Positions 7,695 to 16,144 of a DNA stretch of 64,000 nt are shown in pieces; within the stretch, counting starts at the first letter, position 1; each line of letters begins with the position of its first letter. The translations under genes and the position numbers were made by a program. This DNA comes from 62-47 sp044463945 (GTDB lineage: Bacteria > Pseudomonadota > Alphaproteobacteria > Rhizobiales > Xanthobacteraceae). Location of the stretch: NCBI GenBank assembly GCA_044463945.1, contig JBIQLW010000014.1, positions 1-64,000 on the forward strand, written 5' to 3'. The notes beneath the pieces were generated by a model. The model was not told the DNA's origin. It ran no database searches and saw nothing but the letters and a program-made list of their open reading frames with translations.

Positions 7695-8891
7695 ATGCGG
7701 GTAGACGGCCTCAAGGACATTGCCGAGTGGGTATCGGCCGGCGAACGCAACGGCGTGCCGCCGGAAACCATGATGCAGCAGTTGTGCGAGCGGCTGGTGG
7801 AGGCAGGGCTCGCGCTGTGGCGCGTCGGTGTCTTCGTCCGCACCCTGCATCCGCAGATGTTCGGCCAGAGCTTCACCTGGCGGCAGGGCGAGGGCGTCAC
7901 CGTTTATGCCGCGCCGTTCGGCATCGAGCAGGACGAGGATTTCCTCACCAGCCCGCTGCGGCTGGTTCACACCCGCGGCGCGGAGGTGCGCTATCGCGAG
8001 GCTGAAATCCGTGCCGATACGCGATCGCGGTTTTTCGCGGAGCAGCGCAACGAGGGGCTGACCGATTATGTCGCGATGCCTCTGCACTTCCTCAACGGCG
8101 AAATCCATTCGGTGAGCTGGACGACGAAGACGCCGGGCGGCTTCGCCGAAACCGAGATCACGGCGCTACGATCGCTGATGGCGCCGCTCGCCCGCGTCAT
8201 AGAGATCGTCCGGCTGGAGCGCACAGCGACCGCGCTGCTCGATACCTATGTCGGCAACCGCGCCGGCCAGCGCATTCTGGCCGGACAGATCCGGCGCGGC
8301 CACACCGAAACCATGTCGGCGGCGATCTGGCTGTCGGATCTGCGCGGCTTCACGCGGCTGTCGGACATGCTGCCGCCGCGCGCTGTGGTGGAGGTGCTGA
8401 ACCTCTACTTCGATTGCCAAGTCGATCCGATTGTCGAGCACGGCGGCGAGGTGCTGAAATTCATGGGCGACGGCCTGCTTGCGGTGTTTCCGATCACGGA
8501 GGGCGGAGCGGACACGGTGGAGGTCTGCGGCCGCGTGCTGGCAGCGGCGCGCGCAAGTCGCGCCCGCGTCGCGGCGATGAGTTTCCGTCACGGCGGCGTC
8601 GCCTTCGACAAATTCCGCTTCGGGTTGGCGCTGCACGTCGGCGAGGTGCTGTATGGCAACATCGGCGGCGGCCATCGGCTCGATTTCACCTGTATCGGGC
8701 CGGCGGTCAATCTGGCGGCGCGGCTGGAGAAGATCGCGAGCGACCTCAACCGCACCATCGTCGCCTCGGAAGGATTCGCCGCCGCCGCGCCGGAAAGCTG
8801 GATCAATCTCGGCGAATTTCCCATCGCCGGGTTCCGCCGCGCCGAGCGCGTCTACGGCCTGACCGACGAAACCCTGCCGCCGCGCGGGTGA
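7695..8891 (+). CDS. Class III adenylate cyclase with N-terminal sensor-like region
   Basis: A 398-residue soluble cyclase. Residues 1-180 form a GAF-like or unknown sensory region without membrane segments. The catalytic domain spans about 205-395. Metal-binding Asp215 (WLSDLRGFT) and Asp259 (FMGDG) are present, as are the adenine-specifying Lys255 and Asp330, the ribose-orienting Asn339 and the transition-state Arg343 (AVNLAARLE). That complete set predicts ATP as substrate and cAMP as product. It sits between aroC and the convergent clpS gene with no obvious functional link. GTG or other upstream starts were not favoured because the ATG at 7695 begins a plausible helix. Confidence 0.9.
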   Translation: MRVDGLKDIAEWVSAGERNGVPPETMMQQLCERLVEAGLALWRVGVFVRTLHPQMFGQSFTWRQGEGVTVYAAPFGIEQDEDFLTSPLRLVHTRGAEVRYREAEIRADTRSRFFAEQRNEGLTDYVAMPLHFLNGEIHSVSWTTKTPGGFAETEITALRSLMAPLARVIEIVRLERTATALLDTYVGNRAGQRILAGQIRRGHTETMSAAIWLSDLRGFTRLSDMLPPRAVVEVLNLYFDCQVDPIVEHGGEVLKFMGDGLLAVFPITEGGADTVEVCGRVLAAARASRARVAAMSFRHGGVAFDKFRFGLALHVGEVLYGNIGGGHRLDFTCIGPAVNLAARLEKIASDLNRTIVASEGFAAAAPESWINLGEFPIAGFRRAERVYGLTDETLPPRG

Positions 8892-8934
8892 GCGAGGTTT
8901 CGCGTTTTGGACATCGCGCAGGCGGAGCGGGACG

Positions 8935-9264
8935 CTACTCCTCCGGCTCGGTGGTGAACAGCAGCGGATAGCCCTTGGCGCGGCCGGCGTCGGTGGCGCG
9001 GGTGGCCTTGGTTTCGGCGACATCCTTGGTGAACACCGCGACCACACAAGCGCCGCGCTGATGCGCGGTCAGCATCACCTTGTATGCCTGATCCTCGGTC
9101 ATGCGGAACTCGGCCTTGAGTACGCTCACGACGAAATCGCGCGGTGTGTAGTCGTCGTTGATGAGGATCACCTTGTGCAGGCGCGGCCGCTTGGTCTTCG
9201 GTGCGGTTTTGGTCCGGACCCTGGTGCGTGGGATCGTGACGGTATCGCCCATGCGCGTCGCCAT
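8935..9264 (-). CDS. clpS: ATP-dependent Clp protease adaptor ClpS (ClpS2-like)
   Basis: A 109-residue ClpS. This adaptor delivers N-degron substrates to ClpAP. The LINDDYTP segment holds the binding-pocket residues Asn36, Asp37 and Asp38, and TAHQRG supplies the pocket His68. FTKDVAETK near residue 80 is the ClpA-contacting block. Where ClpS1 proteins usually have a Met after YTP, this one has Arg (YTPRDFV), and with the basic N-terminal arm this resembles alphaproteobacterial ClpS2 paralogues that have different N-degron preference. clpA is not next to it. Two Met codons (9264 and 9252) could start it. Confidence 0.93.
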   Translation of the reverse strand: MATRMGDTVTIPRTRVRTKTAPKTKRPRLHKVILINDDYTPRDFVVSVLKAEFRMTEDQAYKVMLTAHQRGACVVAVFTKDVAETKATRATDAGRAKGYPLLFTTEPEE

Positions 9265-9268
9265 ATGA

Positions 9269-9315
9269 CCGTATGACGGATAATCGGAAGATTACCGCAT
9301 TTTGCCGTCATACGG
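9269..9315. promoter_or_regulatory. Perfect 11-bp inverted repeat ahead of clpS
   Basis: CCGTATGACGG at 9269-9279 and its exact complement CCGTCATACGG at 9305-9315, with 25 bases between. It lies immediately upstream of the clpS start and in the region divergent from the DUF1194 gene. It may be an operator for clpS or a leader hairpin. Confidence 0.4.
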
Positions 9316-9417
9316 AATCAAATCCGGGTCGTCGTGGCGGCGCCCGGGTCGGCGGTCCGGTCTTGCGGAATCGCCGTGCTGTGCCACCATTGATGGTGGG
9401 GACGACGGGAGATCGCC

Positions 9418-10257
9418 ATGCGCTGGTCCATCTCGATCGGTTTGCTGCTGGCCATGGGCGTCATGGCCGGCGATGTCGCGGTCAACGCCGCGCCACGGGC
9501 GCCGGCCGTTGTCGCTCAGGCGAAACCCGGCGACATCGCTGTCGATGTCGAACTGGTGCTCGCGGTCGATGTCTCCTATTCGATGGATATCGAGGAACTC
9601 ACGGTGCAGCGCGAGGGCTACGCCCAGGCCATCGTCTCCAAGGAGTTCCTTCAGGCGCTGAAGGCGGGGCCGACCGGAAAGGTCGCCGTCACCTATTTCG
9701 AATGGGCGGCTGAGAGCGACCAGAAGCTCATCATTCCGTGGCGGATCGTGGACGGGCCGGAATCCGCCGACGCGGTCGCCGCCGAAATCCTCAAGACGCC
9801 GGTGCGCCGCGCCTCGCGCACCTCGATCTCCGGCGCGATCGATTTCGCCATGCCGCTGTTCGAGCAGAATCCGTATCACGGATTGCGCCGCGTCATCGAC
9901 ATCTCCGGCGACGGCCCCAACAACAACGGGATGCCGGTGACGGTGGCGCGCGATGCGGCGCTGGAGAAGGGCGTCGTCATCAACGGCCTGCCGATCATGG
10001 TGAAGGAACCGAGCTACTCGACCATGGATATCGAGAACCTCGATTATTACTACGAGGATTGCGTGATCGGGGGCCCCGGCTCGTTCGTGGTGCCCATCAA
10101 GAGCCGCGACAAGTTTCGCGAGGCGATCCGCACCAAGCTGGTGATGGAGGTGGCGGGACGTGCGCCGCCGACGCGCGTGGTGCCCGCGGCGACGCGGGAG
10201 CCGCGGGTCAATTGCCAGATCGGCGAGAAGATCTGGCAGGAGCGCTGGGGGCGGTAG
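9418..10257 (+). CDS. DUF1194 (von Willebrand factor A-like) exported protein
   Basis: A 279-residue protein with a hydrophobic N-terminus (residues 4-25) that looks like a signal peptide cleaved near AAP. The body is a VWA domain: DVSYSMD at 51-57 is a MIDAS-type DxSxS metal site, followed by TYFEWAAESDQ, SRTSISGAIDFA and the IDISGDGPNNNG strand. This organisation is that of DUF1194, whose function is unknown; periplasmic protein-protein contact through a divalent metal is the usual idea for VWA proteins. It is convergent with the RNA methyltransferase gene, leaving only 16 bases between the two stop codons. Confidence 0.88.
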   Translation: MRWSISIGLLLAMGVMAGDVAVNAAPRAPAVVAQAKPGDIAVDVELVLAVDVSYSMDIEELTVQREGYAQAIVSKEFLQALKAGPTGKVAVTYFEWAAESDQKLIIPWRIVDGPESADAVAAEILKTPVRRASRTSISGAIDFAMPLFEQNPYHGLRRVIDISGDGPNNNGMPVTVARDAALEKGVVINGLPIMVKEPSYSTMDIENLDYYYEDCVIGGPGSFVVPIKSRDKFREAIRTKLVMEVAGRAPPTRVVPAATREPRVNCQIGEKIWQERWGR

Positions 10258-10273
10258 CGATCCGCTCTCGCGG

Positions 10274-11509
10274 CTATCGCGTAAACCGCGCCACCAGTTC
10301 GACGTGCGGCGTGTGGCGGAACTGATCGACCGGAGTCACGGTTCCGATCCGGTAGCCGCCGGCGGTCAGGATGCGTGCGTCGCGGGCGAAGGTTGATGCG
10401 TTGCACGACACCGCGACGATCACCGGTACGCGGCTCGCGGCAAGCTGCCGGCTTTGATCTTCCGCGCCCTGACGCGGCGGATCGAACACGACCACATCGA
10501 CGTCGCGCAACTCCTGCGCCACCAGCGGCCGCCGGAACAGGTCGCGCGCCTCGGCGGTGATCGGCTTCAGACCGTGCGTGGAGGCTGCCGCCTTGCGTAG
10601 CGCGTCAATCGCGCCGGCGTCGCTGTCGAACGCCGCGACCCGCGCTTTCGCCGCAAGTCGCAGCGCGAACGGACCGACGCCGCAGAACAGATCGACGATG
10701 CGCTTGGCCTTGCCGCAATGCGCGGCTGCCAGCGCCGCCAGCGTTTCCTCGCCGGCGACGGTGGCTTGCAGGAACGAGCCCGGCGGCAGCGGCACGGTCG
10801 CAGCTCCCATCGCGATCACCGGCGACCTTCGCATCAGCACCAGCTCGCCGTGCCGCGTCAGCCGCGCTAGTCCATGCTCTGCGGCGAGGCGCGACAGCGC
10901 CGCGATGGTTTGCGGTCGCAGCGGGCCTGAGCCGCGCACGTCGATATCGAGGCCGTTGTCGGCGGCGGTGATCTGAATGTCGAGCGGCTTGGCGAGCGGC
11001 GTCAGCGTCGCGGCGAGGGCGCGCCCCGCATCCAGCGCGCCGTCGAGCGCTGGCGCGAGGATCGGGCAGGCGTCGATGGCGATCACGGCGTGGCTGTTCG
11101 GCGCGGTGAAACCGACCGGGAAACCGCCGTCGGCGGTGCGGCGCGCGTGCAGCGTGACGCGGCGGCGGCCCGCGCCGTGGGCGTCGATCACCTCCGCCAC
11201 TTCGGCATCGATTCCGGCCCGCGCCAGCGTCTCGACGACAAGCCCGCGCTTCCAGGCGCGATAGGCGCTGTCCTGCCAGTGCTGGATGGCGCAGCCGCCG
11301 CAGCGGCCGAAATGCGTGCAGAACGGATCGATCCGCTCCGCGCTCAGCGTGCGGATGGCGACAAGCTGCATCCGCTCCGATCCGGCGAGCGGCAGAGCGT
11401 CCACCGTCTCGCCCGGCAGCGTATAGGGAACGTAGCGCATCGCGCCGTTAACGCGCGCGACGCCGTCGCCGCGGTGGCCGACATGGTCGATCACCAGCGT
11501 TTCAGCCAC
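10274..11509 (-). CDS. 23S rRNA m5U methyltransferase-like protein (RlmD/TrmA family, Fe-S)
   Basis: A 411-residue RumA/TrmA-family enzyme that should methylate C5 of a uridine in rRNA or tRNA with S-adenosylmethionine. It has an N-terminal TRAM-like RNA-binding region, four cysteines for a 4Fe-4S cluster (Cys64, Cys70, Cys73 and Cys148), the SAM motif VDLFCGVGPFAL (272-283), the DPPRQGA loop (343-349), the catalytic Cys369 in VSCNASTFARD and the general base Glu404. The start ATG overlaps the end of tlyA by eight bases, so the two RNA methyltransferases are translationally coupled. Which uridine is modified cannot be read from the sequence. Confidence 0.92.
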   Translation of the reverse strand: MAETLVIDHVGHRGDGVARVNGAMRYVPYTLPGETVDALPLAGSERMQLVAIRTLSAERIDPFCTHFGRCGGCAIQHWQDSAYRAWKRGLVVETLARAGIDAEVAEVIDAHGAGRRRVTLHARRTADGGFPVGFTAPNSHAVIAIDACPILAPALDGALDAGRALAATLTPLAKPLDIQITAADNGLDIDVRGSGPLRPQTIAALSRLAAEHGLARLTRHGELVLMRRSPVIAMGAATVPLPPGSFLQATVAGEETLAALAAAHCGKAKRIVDLFCGVGPFALRLAAKARVAAFDSDAGAIDALRKAAASTHGLKPITAEARDLFRRPLVAQELRDVDVVVFDPPRQGAEDQSRQLAASRVPVIVAVSCNASTFARDARILTAGGYRIGTVTPVDQFRHTPHVELVARFTR

Positions 11510-12236
11510 GGCGCGCGCCGAGGAAGAATTCCGCGTTGCCGTCGCCGCCGGCGATGCTGGAGGGAAACACCGCGATCTCGCGGCAGCCTTGCGCCGCGGC
11601 GAACGCGGCGATGTCGTCGCACACCGCTTGATGCACGGCGCTGTCGCGCACGATGCCTTTTTTGATCGCGGCGCGCGGGGCCTCGAACTGCGGCTTGATC
11701 AGCGCCAGCAGGCTCATCGGCGCGGCGGCGAGTTGCAGCGCCACCGGCAGGATCAGCTTGAGCGAGATGAAGCTGGCGTCGATCACCACCACGTCCGGTC
11801 GCTGCGGCAGCCGCTTGCCCTCGAAGTTGCGGATATCGGTCTGCTCCATCGAGACCACGCGCGGGTGGCAGCGCAGGCTCTCGTGCAACTGGTTGGTTCC
11901 GACGTCGACGGCGAACACCAGCGCCGCGCCCTCGCTCAGCAGCACCTCGGTGAACCCGCCGGTGGAAGCGCCGACGTCGAGACAGACGTGGCCTTCGATG
12001 TCGATGGGGTAGTGCGCCAGCGCGCCGGCGAGTTTGACGCCGCCGCGCGACACCCACGGATGCGCGGGCTCCGCCACGAGTGCGGCGCCGGCATCGAGCA
12101 TGTCGGACGGCTTGGTCACCGGGCGGCCATCGGCGCTGACGAGGCCGGCGGCGATCGCCGCCTGCGCCCGTGCCCGGCTGTCGAACAGGCCGCGCGCCAC
12201 CAGAAGCTGGTCGGCGCGCTTGCGTGTCTGTGTCAT
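11502..12236 (-). CDS. tlyA: TlyA-family rRNA 2'-O-methyltransferase (hemolysin A-like)
   Basis: A 244-residue protein of standard TlyA length. An S4 RNA-binding domain covers about residues 5-65 (RADQLLVARGLFDSRARAQ). The FtsJ-like methyltransferase domain follows, with CLDVGASTGGFTEVLL as SAM motif I, VVVIDASFISL as motif IV and LIKPQFE as motif VI. Mycobacterial TlyA methylates cytidines in 16S and 23S rRNA and affects capreomycin sensitivity; proteobacterial members are expected to act on rRNA too, though the name hemolysin persists. It lies between dxs and the RumA-type gene, all on the minus strand, a common alphaproteobacterial order. Confidence 0.93.
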   Translation of the reverse strand: MTQTRKRADQLLVARGLFDSRARAQAAIAAGLVSADGRPVTKPSDMLDAGAALVAEPAHPWVSRGGVKLAGALAHYPIDIEGHVCLDVGASTGGFTEVLLSEGAALVFAVDVGTNQLHESLRCHPRVVSMEQTDIRNFEGKRLPQRPDVVVIDASFISLKLILPVALQLAAAPMSLLALIKPQFEAPRAAIKKGIVRDSAVHQAVCDDIAAFAAAQGCREIAVFPSSIAGGDGNAEFFLGARRG

Positions 12237-12249
12237 ATCGCGATCATTC

Positions 12250-12374
12250 CGTGTCCCGGACGCGACGTCGCGCGAAGCGTGGCACGCAGAGCCAGGACCG
12301 TTTCATAGACCTGTGCGCGCGACGGTCCCGGTTCTGCGCCGCGTCGCTGCTTGCCGCGCCGCGCTCGGGACACG
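12250..12374. repeat. Intergenic inverted-repeat element (family 3) between tlyA and dxs
   Basis: The element starts with CGTGTCCCGGACGCG and ends with GCGCTCGGGACACG, so its ends are inverted. Inside, CCAGGACCG and CGGTCCCGG also face each other. It fills nearly all of the 165 bases between tlyA and dxs. The pattern resembles interspersed non-coding elements that I associate with Bradyrhizobiaceae genomes; that link is from memory of the family, not from a search. Confidence 0.6.
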
Positions 12375-12401
12375 CCATTCGCGTTGCGCTTTCCGCGCGG
12401 A

Positions 12402-14333
12402 TCAGGCGCCGGCGAGCTTGATAGTGCCGGCGGTGTCCTTGCCGATGGTCTCAAACACCTTGGCGACGATGCCTTTGGCGTCGAGCTTGGCGTAGGCGTA
12501 CATCGCCGCCGGCGTGTTGTGGTCGATGAACTCGTCCGGCAGCACCATCGCGCGGAAGCGCAGCAGCCCGGTATCGAGCACGCCGTGCTCGGCCAGCGTC
12601 TGCATGACGTGCGAGCCAAAGCCGCCGATCGAGCCTTCCTCGACGGTGAGCAGGATTTCGTGCTCGCGCGCCAGCTTCAGCACCAGTTCGACATCGAGCG
12701 GCTTCAGGAAGCGCGCGTCGGCGACGGTGGTGGAGAGGCCGTGGGCGGCGAGTTCGTCGGCGGCCTTCTCGCACTCGGCGAGGCGGGTGCCGAACGACAG
12801 CAGCGCCACCTTGTTGCCCTGGCGGATGATGCGGCCTTTGCCGATCGGCAGCGGCACACCGGCCTCCGGCATCTCGACGCCGCGGCCTTCGCCACGCGGG
12901 TAGCGCACCGCACTCGGGCGGTCGTTGAGAGCGACCTGCGTGGCGACCATGTGCACCAGTTCGGCCTCGTCGGATGCGGCCATGATGACGAAGTTCGGCA
13001 GGCAGCCGAGATAGGCGTTATCGAACGAACCGGCATGGGTCGCGCCGTCGGCGCCGACTAGGCCGGCGCGGTCGATGGCGAAGCGCACCGGCAGGTTCTG
13101 AATGGCGACGTCATGCACCACCTGATCGTAGCCGCGTTGCAGGAAAGTGGAGTAGATTGCGCAGAACGGCTTGTAGCCTTCGGTGGCGAGGCCGGCGGCG
13201 AAGGTCACCGCGTGCTGCTCGGCGATGCCGACATCGAAGGTGCGGTTCGGAAACGCCTTGTTGAAGATATCGACGCCGGTGCCGGACGGCATCGCTGCGG
13301 TGATGGCGACGATCTTGTCGTCCTTCTCGGCTTCCTTGACCAGCGACTGGCCGAACACGTTCTGATAAGCCGGCGCGTTAGGCTTCGCCTTCGATTGCGC
13401 GCCGGTTGCGACATCGAACTTGACCACGGCGTGATATTTGTCGGCGGCGGCCTCCGCCGGCGGATAGCCCTTGCCCTTTTGCGTGACGACATGAACCAGG
13501 ATCGGGCCGTCCTCCATGTCGCGGACGTTCTTGAGCACCGGCAGCAGGTGATCGAGGTTGTGGCCGTCGATCGGGCCGACGTAATAGAAGCCCAACTCCT
13601 CGAACAGCGTGCCGCTGTTGGTCATGAAGCCGCGCGAATATTCCTCGACACGCTCGGCGCGGTCGGCGATCATCTTCGGCAGGTGCTTGCCGAGCTGCTT
13701 GGCGGCCTCGCGTAGCGTGCGATAGGTCTTGCCGGAATAGAGCCGCGACAGATAGTTCGACATCGCGCCGACCGGCGGGGCGATCGACATGTCGTTGTCG
13801 TTGAGGATGACGATCAGCCGCGAGTTCATCGCGCCGGCGTTGTTCATCGCCTCGTAGGCCATGCCTGCCGACATGGCGCCGTCGCCGATCACGGCAATGA
13901 CGTTGTTCTTGGCCCCGGAGAGGTCGCGCGCCACCGCCATGCCGAGGCCGGCGGAGATCGAGGTCGAGGAGTGCGCGGCGCCGAACGGGTCGTAGTCGCT
14001 CTCCGAGCGGCGCGTGAAGCCGGACAGCCCGCCGCCGGTGCGCAGCGTGCGGATGCGGTCGCGGCGGCCGGTGAGGATCTTGTGCGGGTAAGCCTGATGG
14101 CCGACATCCCAGATCAGGCGGTCGCGCGGCGTATCGAAGATGTAGTGGATCGCGGTGGTCAGTTCGACCACGCCAAGACCGGCACCGAAATGACCGCCGG
14201 TGACCGACACGGCGTCGATGGTTTCCTGCCGCAGTTCGTCGGCCACCTGTCGGATCTGCTCGACCTTGAGCTTGCGCAAATCATCGGGGGTGCGGATCGT
14301 GTCAAGTAGCGGTGTCTTGCTGAAGCTGGTCAC
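12402..14333 (-). CDS. dxs: 1-deoxy-D-xylulose-5-phosphate synthase
   Basis: A 643-residue DXS, the thiamine diphosphate enzyme that joins pyruvate and glyceraldehyde 3-phosphate for the MEP isoprenoid pathway. The N-terminal GGHFGAGLGVVELT, the SGFTRRSESDYDPFGAAHSS loop, the ThDP motif GDGAMSAGMAYEAMNNAG ending at NDND, the catalytic-base Glu in DVGIAEQHAV and the C-terminal transketolase fold domain are all complete. Length is normal. It is in the minus-strand series xseB, hydrolase, dxs, tlyA, rumA. The geranyl/farnesyl diphosphate synthase gene ispA, which often sits between xseB and dxs, is not there. Confidence 0.98.
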   Translation of the reverse strand: MTSFSKTPLLDTIRTPDDLRKLKVEQIRQVADELRQETIDAVSVTGGHFGAGLGVVELTTAIHYIFDTPRDRLIWDVGHQAYPHKILTGRRDRIRTLRTGGGLSGFTRRSESDYDPFGAAHSSTSISAGLGMAVARDLSGAKNNVIAVIGDGAMSAGMAYEAMNNAGAMNSRLIVILNDNDMSIAPPVGAMSNYLSRLYSGKTYRTLREAAKQLGKHLPKMIADRAERVEEYSRGFMTNSGTLFEELGFYYVGPIDGHNLDHLLPVLKNVRDMEDGPILVHVVTQKGKGYPPAEAAADKYHAVVKFDVATGAQSKAKPNAPAYQNVFGQSLVKEAEKDDKIVAITAAMPSGTGVDIFNKAFPNRTFDVGIAEQHAVTFAAGLATEGYKPFCAIYSTFLQRGYDQVVHDVAIQNLPVRFAIDRAGLVGADGATHAGSFDNAYLGCLPNFVIMAASDEAELVHMVATQVALNDRPSAVRYPRGEGRGVEMPEAGVPLPIGKGRIIRQGNKVALLSFGTRLAECEKAADELAAHGLSTTVADARFLKPLDVELVLKLAREHEILLTVEEGSIGGFGSHVMQTLAEHGVLDTGLLRFRAMVLPDEFIDHNTPAAMYAYAKLDAKGIVAKVFETIGKDTAGTIKLAGA

Positions 14334-14472
14334 GGCAGGGTTCCAATTTGCATGTCAGACGGCTGAAAGACTGATATGGGCATCGCGCAGGCGTTGCGCA
14401 TCTTAACCCGGTCCTCGAGCCTCCTGAGCAGGGAAAAACGGTTCAAGCCTATCGCGCGCTGCATCCGCAAGC

Positions 14473-14488
14473 TGTGATACAGGTCACA
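14473..14488. promoter_or_regulatory. CRP/FNR-family type binding palindrome
   Basis: TGTGATACAGGTCACA is a perfect match to the cAMP-CRP consensus TGTGA-N6-TCACA. It lies about 140-155 bases upstream of the dxs start codon. The regulator is unknown. Confidence 0.45.
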
Positions 14489-14602
14489 TTTGCAGCACGG
14501 TCCGATCTCTTGGCATTTATACAAGCATTTTCAGTCTCTTAGCCGGATCGGCCGGGCCCCGGTCGGGGCGAGACGAGCGTGCAAATGTATAGCGTTTCTA
14601 AT

Positions 14603-14631
14603 CTTATACCAAGCCTCCTCCCTAAAGCCAA
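14603..14631 (-). promoter_or_regulatory. Possible sigma-70-type promoter for dxs
   Basis: On the minus strand TTGGCT (14631-14626) and TATAAG (14608-14603) are separated by 17 bases. The predicted start would leave a leader of about 260 bases before dxs. This is pattern matching only. Confidence 0.3.
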
Positions 14632-14720
14632 CTCGCGGCGTTGTTGTAAGTCAGGCCAGGCCGCGCATTGGTTCAATGAGCGTCGATCTCAACGGCGGAA
14701 GGGGGCTGGATGTTCCCTGT

Positions 14721-15953
14721 CTAACTCGGGACGGACGCCGGGGGAAGGGCCTCGGCCGCCGGTCCGGTTCCGGTGGTTGCCAGCGCGCCGGCAGGATTTT
14801 TGACGCGGTCGGCCAGCGCCACCGGGCCGCATACGATGAGATAGAAGTCGTAAGGGTGCGGCCGCTCGCTCGCCATCACGAACTGGAAATGCACCCGGAA
14901 GAACTGCCAGCGGAACGTGTTGTAGCGCGCGAGATCGATCATGTCGCGGAACCGGATCGGAACCACGGTCGGGTTGCGCCGTGCCGCGCCGGCATCGATG
15001 CCGTGACCTTTGATCGGATCGAACGGATAGAAGTTCATCACGTCCTTGCGCGACTGGCCGTCGATCCAGTCGATCGCCGGTTCGACCGCGAGGCGGCGCA
15101 GGTGCTGACGGAACGGCGCGGAGGCAGGAATGAAGCCGACGATCGGCAGGTTGCCGCCCAGCGTCAGCAGCACTACGCGCGGACCGTGGCGGCCGAGGTC
15201 AGGATCGATCGCGAGCGCGCGCGCCACCATCTCGACGCCGAGGAACGAGCCGGAGGAGTGACCGACCACCACCACTTCCTCGGCGTCGGTGGTGCGCGCG
15301 ACCTCGACGAGGTGTTGCGCGAAGCGGTCGATGCGGCGGTCCCAGTCCGGGCGCTCGCGGTGCGCGAACTGCCAGGTGAAAATGGTGTCGGACATCAGAT
15401 AGAGCGCATAGGTACGCTTCTCGGTGGTTTTCAGCAGCGCCCAGAGCGCGGCGACGAACACCATGATCGCGGCGACCCACGTCACGGCGGACGGCGCGCC
15501 GAGATATCCGGCCAGCGTGGTGGCGGCCCATGCCGCGAGCGCCGACCAGATCGCGAGGTTGAGCAGCACGAAGTGCGGGTAGGTGATGAACATGCCGAAG
15601 CGCCAATGCGCTTTCCAGATGCGCGGGATGACGCCGTCGAACAGCGCGCGGCAGTAGATGGCGACGGCGCTTACGACCGTGCGCCAGATCGGTTTGGCTA
15701 AGTCGTCCTTGATGAGGTCTTCCCAGCGCAGGAAGTCGTAAGCGACGCGGGTCTGCCAGCCGGGCCCTTGCGTGTCGATCGACCATGACGCCATTGTGCC
15801 GTCGTCGGTGCTCCGCGGCCGGCCGACGCTTGCCTGCAAACCGTAGAGCTTGGCCGACTTGCGCAGTTCGGTGCGGAACATGCGATAGTATTGCGCGAGC
15901 CCGCGCGGGTCGTAGCCCTGAACGTAAATGACATGACGGCGTTGAACGCGCAC
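14721..15953 (-). CDS. Putative membrane-anchored alpha/beta hydrolase of unknown function
   Basis: A 410-residue protein. It starts with a short strand and HVIYVQGYDPRG, typical of the first strand and oxyanion region of a hydrolase. Two membrane helices lie at about 126-148 and 155-174, splitting the fold. After them comes VVVVGHSSGSFLG with a GxSxG nucleophile elbow (Ser234). The Asp and His of a triad are not obvious. The last 20 residues are disordered. I cannot assign a substrate; serine esterase or lipase activity at the inner membrane is the most that can be inferred. It stands between xseB and dxs in the place where many genomes have ispA. Confidence 0.7.
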   Translation of the reverse strand: MRVQRRHVIYVQGYDPRGLAQYYRMFRTELRKSAKLYGLQASVGRPRSTDDGTMASWSIDTQGPGWQTRVAYDFLRWEDLIKDDLAKPIWRTVVSAVAIYCRALFDGVIPRIWKAHWRFGMFITYPHFVLLNLAIWSALAAWAATTLAGYLGAPSAVTWVAAIMVFVAALWALLKTTEKRTYALYLMSDTIFTWQFAHRERPDWDRRIDRFAQHLVEVARTTDAEEVVVVGHSSGSFLGVEMVARALAIDPDLGRHGPRVVLLTLGGNLPIVGFIPASAPFRQHLRRLAVEPAIDWIDGQSRKDVMNFYPFDPIKGHGIDAGAARRNPTVVPIRFRDMIDLARYNTFRWQFFRVHFQFVMASERPHPYDFYLIVCGPVALADRVKNPAGALATTGTGPAAEALPPASVPS

Positions 15954-15973
15954 GCGCTGGTCCCGGGGTTATG

Positions 15974-16011
15974 GCGTCGTCATGCGGAGCGGCGGCCCGC
16001 CATGACGACGC
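15974..16011. repeat. Perfect 11-bp intergenic hairpin
   Basis: GCGTCGTCATG (15974-15984) pairs exactly with CATGACGACGC (16001-16011) around a GC-rich loop. It lies between the hydrolase start and the xseB stop. There is no T-run on either side, so it is not a classical intrinsic terminator. Confidence 0.5.
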
Positions 16012-16144
16012 GGCAAAGACAGGGTCCTTTTGGCTTTAGGGGTGTTCGCTCTCCAAGGCAATCGTCGGCCGTTATGCGCCACGAAGACGCATGGCATCGT
16101 TTCGGATCGAAATGGGATGCAGGAAGCGGATTGAAGCCGCCGCG

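Larger units (their letters stand above)
14334..14720. other. 387-bp non-coding region upstream of dxs
   Basis: No convincing gene is present; short open frames lack ribosome sites and family character. It is less GC-rich than its surroundings and contains a CRP-type palindrome (14473-14488) and a possible sigma-70 promoter reading towards dxs (14603-14631). It most likely serves as the dxs promoter and leader. Confidence 0.6.

Noticed and set aside
14334..14720. Small gene on either strand upstream of dxs
   Set aside because: Open frames here are short, lack ribosome sites and have no recognisable protein character.
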